A stretch of DNA of 64,000 nt. Origin: Paenochrobactrum gallinarii. Lineage in GTDB: Bacteria; Pseudomonadota; Alphaproteobacteria; Rhizobiales; Rhizobiaceae. A program made the position numbers and the translations under genes. Location: NCBI RefSeq assembly GCF_014205685.1, contig NZ_JACIIU010000013.1, forward strand, positions 1-64,000, given 5' to 3'. Below, one piece after another: positions 1 through 8,701 of the stretch. The notes under the pieces were generated by a model. The model saw only the letters and a list, made by a program, of their open reading frames with translations. It was not told the origin of the DNA and searched no databases. Numbering within the stretch: the stretch's first letter is position 1; each line of letters starts with the position of its first letter.

Positions 1-12
1 AATATGCGAATT

Positions 13-59
13 ATGACTAGTCATATGCCTAACATTACTCCTAACCCTTAATTAAGGGT
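13..59. repeat. Two perfect palindromes at the left edge, next to the broken receptor gene
   Basis: Positions 13-24 (ATGACTAGTCAT) and 44-59 (ACCCTTAATTAAGGGT) are perfect palindromes in an AT-rich stretch that has no receptor-like reading frame. They lie just beyond the point where the leftward TonB receptor stops. They could belong to the end of an inserted element, to a degraded 3' part of the receptor gene, or to an assembly junction. No transposase is visible because the window ends here. Confidence 0.5.
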
Positions 60-88
60 GAGAAAATGTCCGGAGAATTCGGGGGCTC

Positions 89-2059
89 TTACATAATTGG
101 CGCAAAACCAGAGCTACGCTCTTCATTGTTATACCACGGTGCGGTATCTGTACTTTCCCCAGGAGCTGGCACTTGTCTTGCATTACGATCGTAAGAGTGG
201 GTTTTACTGTATCGAAGGGCACCATCCAGTTTCAACCAGTCATTTACTTTCCATTCACCTGAAACAAAAGCGCTACCTTCCTTGCGCCAGCCATCACGCG
301 CTATTTCATTATTAGTGACCGTGCCAGCCAATTTTTCAATATCACTAGGCGGCGCGAGTGTTTCATAAGTGTATGAACCACCATAATTAAGTGTGACATC
401 CCCCCATCTGCTGCTAAACTTGCTTTCATTGGAAACATCACCACCAGTCCTTTTAGCAACATCCCAATAGCCTGTTCTGTCAAACATACCAAAATTATAG
501 GGAGTACGAATCTGGGTTTCAGTTTTTGTATGCCACAAATTAGCAGTCAAATTGATCAAATCATTATCTGGGTTCCAATTATAACGCGTCGTATAACTAT
601 CAACCTCAACTTCGCTTAAGGGGGCCTGCTGGGCACCATCAAAGCGTATAATTATCGATGGCATTAATTCGCCAAAAATACTTTTATATTTCATATAACC
701 GACATCAAATGTATGTCCGTCATCTAACTCCAATTTTCCTTTAAACAAATAAGACGTATTATCCTGCGATGTATTCAGAACCTCTTCTCCAGCGCGATAA
801 CGGTTCAAGCCACCGAGAGACACATCCTTATACTTAAACCAAATATCGGTATTTGGCATTTCCATAAGGCGGTCTGTTATCTTCAGTTTGTCCGGAACGT
901 TGCCGTGCTTTCCGGCATGGTAATTGCCAATCTTACGACGCGAATAAGCAGCCAAAAGCTCCAAATTCTCCCAGCGGCTTGCAAAAGCTACACTGCCAGA
1001 ACCAGAAGTCGGTTTAAGTAGAGCTGGGCGGTTAAGTCCGGTTGACGGTCCCAATGAAGAAATATTGGTATTTAATAGCTCATCCGGAATTGGTGTCGGG
1101 GCACAGCCATTCCAGCATTCCTGCAGAAAACTTTTATCTATATCAGGCAATCCGCCTTTTGTACCTTCAGGAGGTGGCGTTGATGTATTACCAATCATAC
1201 TACCACGCACTCTGAAACCGTAATTTTGCCCTTCTTTCAGAATGTCATCGGCATTGAGTGTTCGCATTACCGCGACACCACCTGTTGCTCCTACACCATA
1301 AACACCAGACGACGGCCCTTTAACAATTTCTACCCCGCCGATCATATCAGGGTCGATATAGTTGCGCGAGGCAACTCCGGAATAACCGCGATAAACCGTA
1401 TTTTGCTGCTGCGCACCATCAACAACGACCGGCACACGGCCAAAACCCTGCATACCGCGAATATTGATATCAACCGCACCACTATTGCGGTTGTCGCCTG
1501 TCATCACACCCGCCTGACCTTTAAGAAAGTCACCCGTCGACATGCCGCGGAATTGTTCGATCTTTTTTTGCGACAAATAGGTGGACGAGCCAGCACTGGA
1601 ATAAGTCGCATCCATCGCTGCGTTTAAATTATTGGTAACGGTAATTGTATCCAGCAAAATCGAACCGTCAGCGCTTTGAGTTGTACTACTCCCATTGCTT
1701 GCGTGACTAATAGATACGGTCGTGGCATTGATAAAGGAATATTCAAGGCCTGAGCCTTGTAAAAGCCGTGCAAGTGCAGCCTGATTTGACAGTCTGCCAG
1801 AAACTCCCGGGCTTGTTTTACCCGATGCCACAGAAGCTAAATAGCTGACCTGAAGGCCTGCCTGACGGCCAAAACTCGTCAAAGCCTGATTAAGCGGACC
1901 TGCTGGAATGGCAAAATTCTTTTGCGCATCTTCCTGTGCCACTGCTGGTCTAACACCAATAGAATAAAAACTCATCGCCGTTGTCATCATCAATGATGTA
2001 ACTAATGCTTTGCTGAAATTGTCCGTGAGAACCCTATTCTTTACTACTTTAAGCCGCAT
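89..2059 (-). pseudogene. TonB-dependent receptor with signalling (STN) domain, C-terminally truncated
   Basis: Outer-membrane receptor of the HasR/heme-hemoglobin-like type that would normally signal to a FecR-FecI pair. Visible parts: signal peptide about residues 1-42 (cleavage near AVA-Q), STN signalling domain about 48-118, a TonB-box-like LDTITV near 136, and a plug with RGMQGFGRVPV and a DGAQQQ stretch. The frame then runs into barrel strands. It stops after 656 residues at SSGFAPIM, whereas the paralogue at 5689-8595 is 968 residues and continues from the matching place (SSSFTPAFGF) through about one third of the barrel. None of the three frames left of position 89 resumes the homology. 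Upstream are its FecR (2185-3147) and FecI (3227-3712). A shortened barrel would probably not fold, so I call it a likely pseudogene; an assembly break is an alternative. Confidence 0.75.
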
Positions 2060-2184
2060 GGCTAAACTGCTCCATCAATCGAAAACATATCTGAGGAGCG
2101 GCTGTGCCTGCATAGGGTAAATGCAGCTCCTGATACTATTACAATCGGGGAACAGATATTTTCACTAAAATACTCAAGTTTTTT

Positions 2185-3147
2185 TCAAATTGGCGAAATA
2201 ATCGTCAAAGCAGACGTCAGCTGATAGACTTTTCCACCTGCCGGCTTGACCACTGCTTCCAAAGCACCATGCGGATTTTGCAGGTCAAAAATGCCACTGA
2301 TACGCTTTTCACCAATATAAGGATCAACAACAACAATACGCCCCTGATGCCAGCGGCCAATGCGCGCCACCAAAGAAGACAAAGTTTCTTTTTCCGCGAC
2401 AAGTGAATGATCGCGCCAGCTGGCGACTTGACCACTCACGCGATCGCTGCGCTCTATTGATGGCTGTGAAGGTTCAAATACCAGCCACTGCCCTTGATGC
2501 AATATTTCCCTGATATTGGCATTTCTGATGCTGCTTTGCATTTCCACTACGCCGTGATCGACACCAACCGTCATAAAACCAGCATCATGCGACACTTCAA
2601 AAGCCGTGCCGAGCGCCGTCACTTGTGCAGAGGCTGAATACACCGTAAATGGCCTGTTCCTGTCCTTAGCAACTTCAAAATAAGCCATGCCCGCAAGAAG
2701 TTGAATAGCGCGTTGCTTATCATCATAATCAACCGCAATGGCACTGTCTGGGCCAAGCGTTACCAGACTGCGGTCTTCCAGTTCAATTTTACGGATTTCG
2801 CCTTTCACAGTGCGATAATCCGCCCGCTGGTTAAGCAATAATTCCGGCACAAATGAATAAAGCGCGGCTCCGCCACCCGCTGCGATAAAGGCACCTAATA
2901 GAAAATGCCGGCGCGTCAAGCCTTCGCGACGTTCGACCCGTCGCTGGAAATTTAAAATTTTTCCTGAAGCACCATGAATTTTTTCAACACGCAGCCATAT
3001 TTTTTCATGCATGGCACTGCGCGCACGCCAGACATGGATCATCTCTATGATCACAGAATTATCAGGATCATTCTGCAACCGAATGACCAGATCAATCGCC
3101 TCATCAAGCAGAATATTCTGATCTGGTTTACCCGCGCTCACTTCCAT
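2185..3147 (-). CDS. FecR-type anti-sigma factor / signal transducer
   Basis: Inner-membrane regulator that holds the adjacent FecI-type sigma factor and relays a signal from the STN domain of the receptor. The 320-residue protein has an N-terminal cytoplasmic helical part, one membrane segment (about residues 80-100, LLGAFIAAGGGAALY) preceded by a twin-arginine TRRHF motif, then a periplasmic FecR domain (DRSLVTLGPDSAI, ALGTAFEV, GVVEM) and a C-terminal secretin/TonB short-domain-like end (ISGIFDLQNPHGALE). The ATG at 3147 is preferred over the longer TTG frame (to 3171) because AGGA precedes it. It lies 79 bp downstream of the sigma gene and 125 bp upstream of the receptor. The twin-arginine motif suggests Tat-dependent insertion, as proposed for some FecR proteins. 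Confidence 0.85.
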   Translation of the reverse strand: MEVSAGKPDQNILLDEAIDLVIRLQNDPDNSVIIEMIHVWRARSAMHEKIWLRVEKIHGASGKILNFQRRVERREGLTRRHFLLGAFIAAGGGAALYSFVPELLLNQRADYRTVKGEIRKIELEDRSLVTLGPDSAIAVDYDDKQRAIQLLAGMAYFEVAKDRNRPFTVYSASAQVTALGTAFEVSHDAGFMTVGVDHGVVEMQSSIRNANIREILHQGQWLVFEPSQPSIERSDRVSGQVASWRDHSLVAEKETLSSLVARIGRWHQGRIVVVDPYIGEKRISGIFDLQNPHGALEAVVKPAGGKVYQLTSALTIISPI

Positions 3148-3226
3148 TTTCCTGATTACTTGTAACAACAATAAATATCTGTCTGATTATAATACAATCC
3201 AGCGGCTGAAATTTTCACAATTATTA

Positions 3227-3712
3227 TCAAAACTCCCCCACCCGAGCGAGCAGGTGTTTATAGGCATCACGTATTAACATCCATGCTCTGGTGGTGGAAA
3301 TTTCCAGTTCCTGCGCCACTTCATTAAGCGTGCGCTCTCCCAAACGATGCATTTCAAAGGCACGTCTTGTCCGTTCCGGTAACTCAGCTAGCGCTTGATG
3401 CGTTTGCGCCAGGCATTGTCTTGAATAAACAACGGCTTCAGGTGAAGGAGCAGGATCAGCCAGATTTTGAGCGGCATCACTTTCAATATCGACTGTTTCG
3501 ATCAGCCGCTCACGCTTTTGTTGATTAATACGAAGATTGCGCGAAATTTTATAGAGATATGCCTTAGGATTATGTGTGCCTGTCGTTGCAGCGGGGGGCT
3601 TTGCCAATACTCTGACAAATGTATCCTGAGTAATGTCGGCAGCTGCGTCTTCGCTCAGACCATTGCGCTTTAAAGATCGGGCAATATCGAGAGCATGACG
3701 GCGGAACAACAT
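3227..3712 (-). CDS. ECF sigma factor, FecI type
   Basis: RNA polymerase sigma-70 factor of the iron-uptake FecI group, expected to transcribe the neighbouring receptor gene when released by FecR. Region 2 is visible as the acidic helix AAADITQDTFVRV followed by the YLYKISRNLRINQQ stretch. Region 4 is LAELPERTRRAFEMHRLGERTLNEVAQELEIS with its helix-turn-helix. An ATG at 3712 has GGGA upstream and gives 161 residues, normal for the family; in-frame GTG codons at 3730 and 3748 would lengthen it slightly. The gene is divergent from the second sigma gene at 4043. The pair shares a 330-bp regulatory region containing a RirA-like box. Confidence 0.85.
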   Translation of the reverse strand: MLFRRHALDIARSLKRNGLSEDAAADITQDTFVRVLAKPPAATTGTHNPKAYLYKISRNLRINQQKRERLIETVDIESDAAQNLADPAPSPEAVVYSRQCLAQTHQALAELPERTRRAFEMHRLGERTLNEVAQELEISTTRAWMLIRDAYKHLLARVGEF

Positions 3713-4042
3713 TTTAATGTCCCAACTCACCTTATAAAAACCTCGCACAACAAAAGCTGAGCAAGTGTGTTTTTATCTGATCCACGATAAAATAAGCGCA
3801 CAATTTGCCTCGATACGAACAAGCCTTTAAGGCTGAAAAACGTGTCTCACATTTCACCACTTAATTAATATGATTGAAATAATCAAGTTATAATTATTCA
3901 CCATACTATCACTCTGAAAAACAAAGTTTATGCACAGCCGCTTTATATTTTTATAGCTTTTGCTTGCCATTCAAATTTAATATGAGTAAATAACTCTAGT
4001 TATATAAATGGCGGCGGTGCCGTACAGGTTTGCAGGATATTG
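3713..4042. promoter_or_regulatory. Divergent promoter region of the two FecI genes
   Basis: About 330 bp without a convincing gene separate the two sigma-factor genes. It is AT-rich in the middle (3860-3990) and holds the RirA-like box at 3871-3885. I see no other clear operator. An SD-like AGGAT stands before the rightward ATG at 4043. Confidence 0.6.
3871..3885. promoter_or_regulatory. RirA-type iron-responsive box (TGA-N9-TCA)
   Basis: The sequence TGATTGAAATAATCA reads TGA, nine bases, TCA, with five-base arms TGATT/AATCA. TGA-N9-TCA is the published iron-responsive box of the rhizobial regulator RirA. It lies between two divergent ECF sigma genes of FecI type, where an iron regulator is expected. 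The match is short and could occur by chance, but placement raises its credibility. A single site could control both modules. Confidence 0.5.
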
Positions 4043-4546
4043 ATGCCCTCCATGAGTGCTGTTTTTGAACGGATTTATGTCAGGGAACGATTACGTCTGA
4101 AAAGGCTTGCAGCCAGCATTTTGGGCAATGCAGATGATGCTGATGACATTCTGCACGATACATATGTCAAACTCTCCAAACGCCCGTTAACAGACAATGA
4201 TAGCGGCCTGATTGTGCGAACAGTCACCACATTGGCGCTCGATCATATTCGCTCCCGTAAAATCCGCACCGGCCTGTCGCTTCATGATGCTCATCAGAGC
4301 GATGCAACAGACTCCATCCAGCCCGAGCGCATTGTCTGTGCACGTTGCGATCTTTCAGCACTCTTGAATGCTATCAATACCTTACCTAAACGGCGGGCAC
4401 AGATTTTTCTGCTGGCCAGAGTCGACGGCATGACCTATCAGCAGATTGCACTGCATTTGGATGTCTCGCTGAGCACCGTTGAAAAAGAAATGGCGGCAGC
4501 CATTGCTTCTTGTCATAAATGGCAGCAAATGAGGGGGCGGAAATGA
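4043..4546 (+). CDS. ECF sigma factor, FecI type (second module)
   Basis: FecI-like sigma factor of 167 residues that should direct transcription of the receptor at 5689. Region 2 is seen in LGNADDADDILHDTYVKLSKRP and the RTVTTLALDHIRSRK helix. Region 4 is in LNTLPKRRAQIFLLARVDGMTYQQIALHLDVSLSTVEKEM, with the helix-turn-helix at its end. The ATG at 4043 follows AGGATATTG, a good ribosome site; the frame is open to a TTG at 4040. FecR follows after 61 bp. The protein is only distantly similar to the sigma factor at 3227, so the modules are old paralogues rather than a recent duplication. Confidence 0.87.
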   Translation: MPSMSAVFERIYVRERLRLKRLAASILGNADDADDILHDTYVKLSKRPLTDNDSGLIVRTVTTLALDHIRSRKIRTGLSLHDAHQSDATDSIQPERIVCARCDLSALLNAINTLPKRRAQIFLLARVDGMTYQQIALHLDVSLSTVEKEMAAAIASCHKWQQMRGRK

Positions 4547-4607
4547 TAGTTTCTGTAACTTGCTGCATGAACAATATCTCGCGTATTTGAGGAAAACGCT
4601 CTGCCTT

Positions 4608-5603
4608 ATGCTGAACATTAACAGCTCTGAAAAACGCAACAATGCAGCGATAGAGGACGCTGCAAAGTGGTTTGTGCGGATGAGTAATCAGCCGGTCAGT
4701 ACCGTTTTGCAAAAATCTTTTCAGCAATGGCTGGATGAAAGCCCGCTCCATTTTCAAGCTTACCAACAGACAGAACAGCTATGGCAGGATCTTCACGCCC
4801 CTGCCCGTGAAGCAGCACGTAGCGGCTGGCATCGCCGGAAACAACAATCATTTTTTACATTTATGCCCGCCTTCAAATGGGCAAGCCTTGCCGCAATCCT
4901 TGTTATGCTCACCACTGCCGGTGCGTTATGGCGTGATGCCGGCCTGCTTCAGCGCGGGTTTGCCGATTATGCGGCCGCGCCCGGCAGCTACAGCGAATTT
5001 ACCCTTAGTGACGGCTCCCATGTTTATTTGGACGGCGATAGCGCGATCAATGAAAAATTCAGCCCTGACGAGCGCCACATTGAATTAATCCGTGGGCGCG
5101 CATGGTTTGATGTCACCCGCATTGAAAACCGCCCCTTCAAGGTCACGGGTGGTAATGCCCGAATACAGGTTTTAGGCACTGCTTTTGCAGTGGAACTGGA
5201 ACCGGATTTGACCAAAGTAACCGTCGAACGCGGATTTGTCACCGTTCATGCCAGCAACTTTGATGCCAGCACCTTTGATGACAGTATCAATTTGCAGGCT
5301 GGGGAAAGTGCATCTGTCGCGCAAAACCAGATTGCATATATTGACGGCGATGACACAGAAATTAGCCTTGCGTGGAAGCGCGGTCTCATCATGATGAACC
5401 AGACACCGCTGAAAACAGTGCTTGAAGAATTAAGCAAATATTCCAGCGGACGCATTGTTTTGCATGATACATCATTGGAAAACCTGCCTGTTTCCGGCGT
5501 TTTTCAAACTAAAAATCCAGATGCCGTGTTTGATGCGTTGCGCACAACTCTGAAATTAACCGTCGTGCGTGTGCCGGGTTTAATGACAATTATCTATCGT
5601 TAA
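4608..5603 (+). CDS. FecR-type anti-sigma factor (second module)
   Basis: Membrane anti-sigma factor of 331 residues. The N-terminal cytoplasmic part (DAAKWFVRMS ... FQQWLDESPLHFQAY) is the DUF4880 sigma-binding region. One membrane helix follows (about residues 90-110, WASLAAILVMLTTAGALW), then the periplasmic FecR domain (FTLSDGSHVYLDGDSAI, VLGTAFAVE, VERGFVTV) and a C-terminal short domain (LPVSGVFQTKNPDAVFDAL). The ATG at 4608 is chosen because homology begins there; the frame is open to a TTG at 4560. Unlike the paralogue at 2185 there is no twin-arginine pair before the helix. The receptor starts 85 bp downstream. Confidence 0.85.
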   Translation: MLNINSSEKRNNAAIEDAAKWFVRMSNQPVSTVLQKSFQQWLDESPLHFQAYQQTEQLWQDLHAPAREAARSGWHRRKQQSFFTFMPAFKWASLAAILVMLTTAGALWRDAGLLQRGFADYAAAPGSYSEFTLSDGSHVYLDGDSAINEKFSPDERHIELIRGRAWFDVTRIENRPFKVTGGNARIQVLGTAFAVELEPDLTKVTVERGFVTVHASNFDASTFDDSINLQAGESASVAQNQIAYIDGDDTEISLAWKRGLIMMNQTPLKTVLEELSKYSSGRIVLHDTSLENLPVSGVFQTKNPDAVFDALRTTLKLTVVRVPGLMTIIYR

Positions 5604-5688
5604 GATTATTTTTACGGGTTTTCACCGGCCTGATCGTTGTTTGAATATGGGACCAGACGTCCTTGAATTTGAACAGGAAACGTCAAGA

Positions 5689-8595
5689 ATGAAAACGATC
5701 AGAACTGCGTTCACCGCCAGCGGTGTTTCGCTTATTGCGCTTGTCTCCGCGTGCCCCGTGGCAGCACTTGCTCAAGCACCTCAAACGACGCAAAATCAGA
5801 GTAGCTATAATTTCAACATTCCGGCTAAACCATTGCTTACCGCACTGGCTGATTTTACCGCGATAACAGGCATTCAGGTTGTGCGCCAGAACGGCAGCGC
5901 GATCTCCGGGCAATCCGCCTCTGTTCTCGGACGTCAATCTCCCGAAGCGGCACTGAAACGAGTTCTGGGGAATAGCAATCTTCAATATCGTTTTGTCGAT
6001 AGCAAAACGATCAGCCTTTATGCTGCAGAAGACGCTGGCAATAATGCAGGTGGCATCAATACGACCGATGGCTCTGTGTTGCTGAACACCATTACAGTGA
6101 GCAAACCTTCTGGTGCTATGGCCGTTTATTCCGCACCACGCTCCACCGTGCATTTGTCAGCCGAGCAGATGGAGCGCTACGGCAATCTTTCACCATCCGA
6201 CATGCTTAAAGGTGTGGCTGGTGTGCAGGTTGGCGACAGTCGCAATGGTGGTGGCCTTGACGTTAATATTCGCGGCATTCAAGGCCAAGGCCGAGTGGCT
6301 GTGACTGTCGATGGCTCCCAGCAATCGCTCAATGTTTATCGCGGCTATGGCGGCACACAGCAGCGCAGCTACATCGACCCTGATCTCATCAGCGATATTG
6401 CCATTAACAAAGGCCCTGATTTAACCGCGGCTGGAGCCGGTGCCATTGGCGGCGCGGTCAATATGACCACCATTGGCGTTCAGGATATTCTCAAAGACGG
6501 CAAAAATTTCGGCATCCGTCTCAAAGGTGAAATCTGGGATAATGGCATCAAACAGGCACATCGTCCTGATTACATGAAAAACAGTGCTGATTTTGAAGTC
6601 GATATACGCAATGACCGCCCGAATATCTTTAACTCAGCCGCAAAATCCGGCAGCATTGCCGCAGCCTATAGCAGCGAATATTTTGATGTCGTTGCCGCCT
6701 ATGCCAAGCGCAAGCAGGGCAACTATTTTGCCGGTAAACATGGACGTGAGCAGTATCGGCGCTTTGATAAATATGGCTATGAGCAAAACTCCGTCGCCAA
6801 ATCCTATATGGCTGGCGAAGAAGTTTTAAACTCATCAGCGGAGACAGATTCTGTTCTGTTGAAAGCAATGATTAAACCGACCGACGAACAGGCTTTAGAA
6901 CTGACCTACCGTTATTATGATGGTCGTTTTGGCGAAGTAATGCCGTCGGATGTTTATCGTTTTGGCACCGCAAGCCTCTATCAATATCCAACCGGCAGCG
7001 TGGTTATCAACTCCGCAACAGCGCGCTACCATTATACTCCTGCCGATAATGACCTTTTGGATTTCAAAGCCAATTTCTGGGCAACCAATGCCAGAACCGA
7101 CCAGATCAACGGCACCAACGGGCCAAAGTCACAACAGGTTTATAATAGTTATGACCGGACATGGGTGCGTATGGACGACATACGCGTAGGCGGTGATGTT
7201 TCCAACCGTTCAGAAATCAAAACTTCTGTTGGTGGATTGGCCTTCGATTTCGGGGGCTCCTTCCAATATGAAGATATCCGCCCACAAAAGGATGTCCTGA
7301 TCACCGAGCATGACATCAACATGAACCGTCACCTGCGCGATGGTCGCCGCTCCGAAATCAACCTCACCGGTAAAATTGAATATGAGCCGCAAGAGAATTT
7401 ACAATTCTGGGCGGGTGGCCGCTATGGGCGTTTCAGCTCCCATGACCGCAATACGCCAAGTATTGAAATCCGTGAAAAGCTTTATGGTAAATGGATTTCA
7501 CTCTCCCGTGGGCCGGGCACATGGGACAGTATGTTCTGGCGCCCTGACGAAAATGGCCAGTTTACCGATGCGACAGATCCGCGTCTGAACAATGGCATTG
7601 CCGCATCAAACACGAACAACCCGTTTGAGGGCACCCCATTTGATGAATATGGCACCCCGACCTATATGGGCGTCAGCAATGCGGGCTATTCAGACATTGT
7701 GACCGGCTTTACACGCGGGCAGAAGCTCTCCGACAAGAGCAGCAGCTTTACACCTGCCTTTGGTTTCAATTACGAAATCATGCCACAGACACTGGTTTAT
7801 GCCAGCTATACACAAGGCTACCGTCTGCCATCCTTGTTTGAAACAACACTGGGTACATTGCAGGTTGACCCAACCAAGGGCTTGCGCCCTGAGCGTTCCC
7901 GCGCCATTGAAATCGGTGCCAGCACCACACAGGATAATCTTTTCATCACTGGTGATACAGCATCGTTTAAACTGGCTTATTTCGACAATAATATTAAAAA
8001 CTATATCGTACGCTATTATGACCCTGAATCAAATGGCGGCATGACATTCAGCAATGCAGACAGCTACAAGACCAATGGTCTCGAGTTTCAGTCAAGCTAT
8101 GATAGCGGCCGGATTTTTGCCGATCTCTCCGCGACTTACTACTTCAAAACTGAAACCTGTGACGCTAATTTTGCTGCACGCCTGCGCGAAACTGCAAATC
8201 AATACCAGAAAACCGAAAATACACCTGATTGTACACCAGGCAGCTATATGGGTTCATTTACCAATACCCAGAACCCGCCTAAATATTCGGTCAATCTGAC
8301 ACTGGGCAGCCGTTTCTTCGACGAAACTTTGACGGTCGGCGGTCGTATGACCTACACATCAGGGCCAGTTGAGAAAAACGACAAGCCTTGGCAGATCGGT
8401 GCAACAACACCACAAATTCTTTATAAGCCGGTTACATTGTTTGACGCATTTGTAACTTATAAGCTGCGTGAAGATGCTGTGATCAACGCATCAGTACAAA
8501 ATATCACCAACCGCTATTATCTCGATCCACTGGCACAGAGCTTTATGCCGGCACCCGGACGTACTTTCCGCGCTGGATTGACGATGAAATTTTAA
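5689..8595 (+). CDS. TonB-dependent receptor with STN signalling domain, HasR/hemoglobin-receptor-like
   Basis: Complete outer-membrane transducer of 968 residues. Signal peptide about 1-29, STN domain about 40-112 (FNIPAKPLLTALADF), TonB-box-like LNTITVS near 130, plug with RGIQGQGRVAV and DGSQQSLNVYRGYGG, then a 22-strand-type barrel ending in FRAGLTMKF with terminal Phe. It has a YRLPSLFE element equivalent to the FRAP box and LRPE in place of the NPNL region. No histidine lies between them, although heme receptors normally carry one, so heme as ligand is uncertain. The ATG at 5689 follows AGGAAA; the frame extends to a TTG at 5641. It is the last gene of the rightward FecI-FecR module and is followed by a terminator. 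Confidence 0.88.
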   Translation: MKTIRTAFTASGVSLIALVSACPVAALAQAPQTTQNQSSYNFNIPAKPLLTALADFTAITGIQVVRQNGSAISGQSASVLGRQSPEAALKRVLGNSNLQYRFVDSKTISLYAAEDAGNNAGGINTTDGSVLLNTITVSKPSGAMAVYSAPRSTVHLSAEQMERYGNLSPSDMLKGVAGVQVGDSRNGGGLDVNIRGIQGQGRVAVTVDGSQQSLNVYRGYGGTQQRSYIDPDLISDIAINKGPDLTAAGAGAIGGAVNMTTIGVQDILKDGKNFGIRLKGEIWDNGIKQAHRPDYMKNSADFEVDIRNDRPNIFNSAAKSGSIAAAYSSEYFDVVAAYAKRKQGNYFAGKHGREQYRRFDKYGYEQNSVAKSYMAGEEVLNSSAETDSVLLKAMIKPTDEQALELTYRYYDGRFGEVMPSDVYRFGTASLYQYPTGSVVINSATARYHYTPADNDLLDFKANFWATNARTDQINGTNGPKSQQVYNSYDRTWVRMDDIRVGGDVSNRSEIKTSVGGLAFDFGGSFQYEDIRPQKDVLITEHDINMNRHLRDGRRSEINLTGKIEYEPQENLQFWAGGRYGRFSSHDRNTPSIEIREKLYGKWISLSRGPGTWDSMFWRPDENGQFTDATDPRLNNGIAASNTNNPFEGTPFDEYGTPTYMGVSNAGYSDIVTGFTRGQKLSDKSSSFTPAFGFNYEIMPQTLVYASYTQGYRLPSLFETTLGTLQVDPTKGLRPERSRAIEIGASTTQDNLFITGDTASFKLAYFDNNIKNYIVRYYDPESNGGMTFSNADSYKTNGLEFQSSYDSGRIFADLSATYYFKTETCDANFAARLRETANQYQKTENTPDCTPGSYMGSFTNTQNPPKYSVNLTLGSRFFDETLTVGGRMTYTSGPVEKNDKPWQIGATTPQILYKPVTLFDAFVTYKLREDAVINASVQNITNRYYLDPLAQSFMPAPGRTFRAGLTMKF

Positions 8596-8643
8596 AAATA
8601 TCACTGCTCCGGTCGAATTTCAGACCTGAGCAGTGCACTGATT

Positions 8644-8687
8644 AAAAAAAGCCCGACTTGTTTTTACAAGCCGGGCTTTTTGTTTTT
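8644..8687. terminator. Bidirectional rho-independent terminator
   Basis: Stem GCCCGaCTTG/CAAGcCGGGC (one mismatch) with loop TTTTTA, flanked by A-run on the left and T-run on the right. It separates the rightward receptor gene from the leftward binding-protein gene at 8702 and can serve both strands. Confidence 0.88.
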
Positions 8688-8701
8688 AACGCTTAACTGA
8701 A

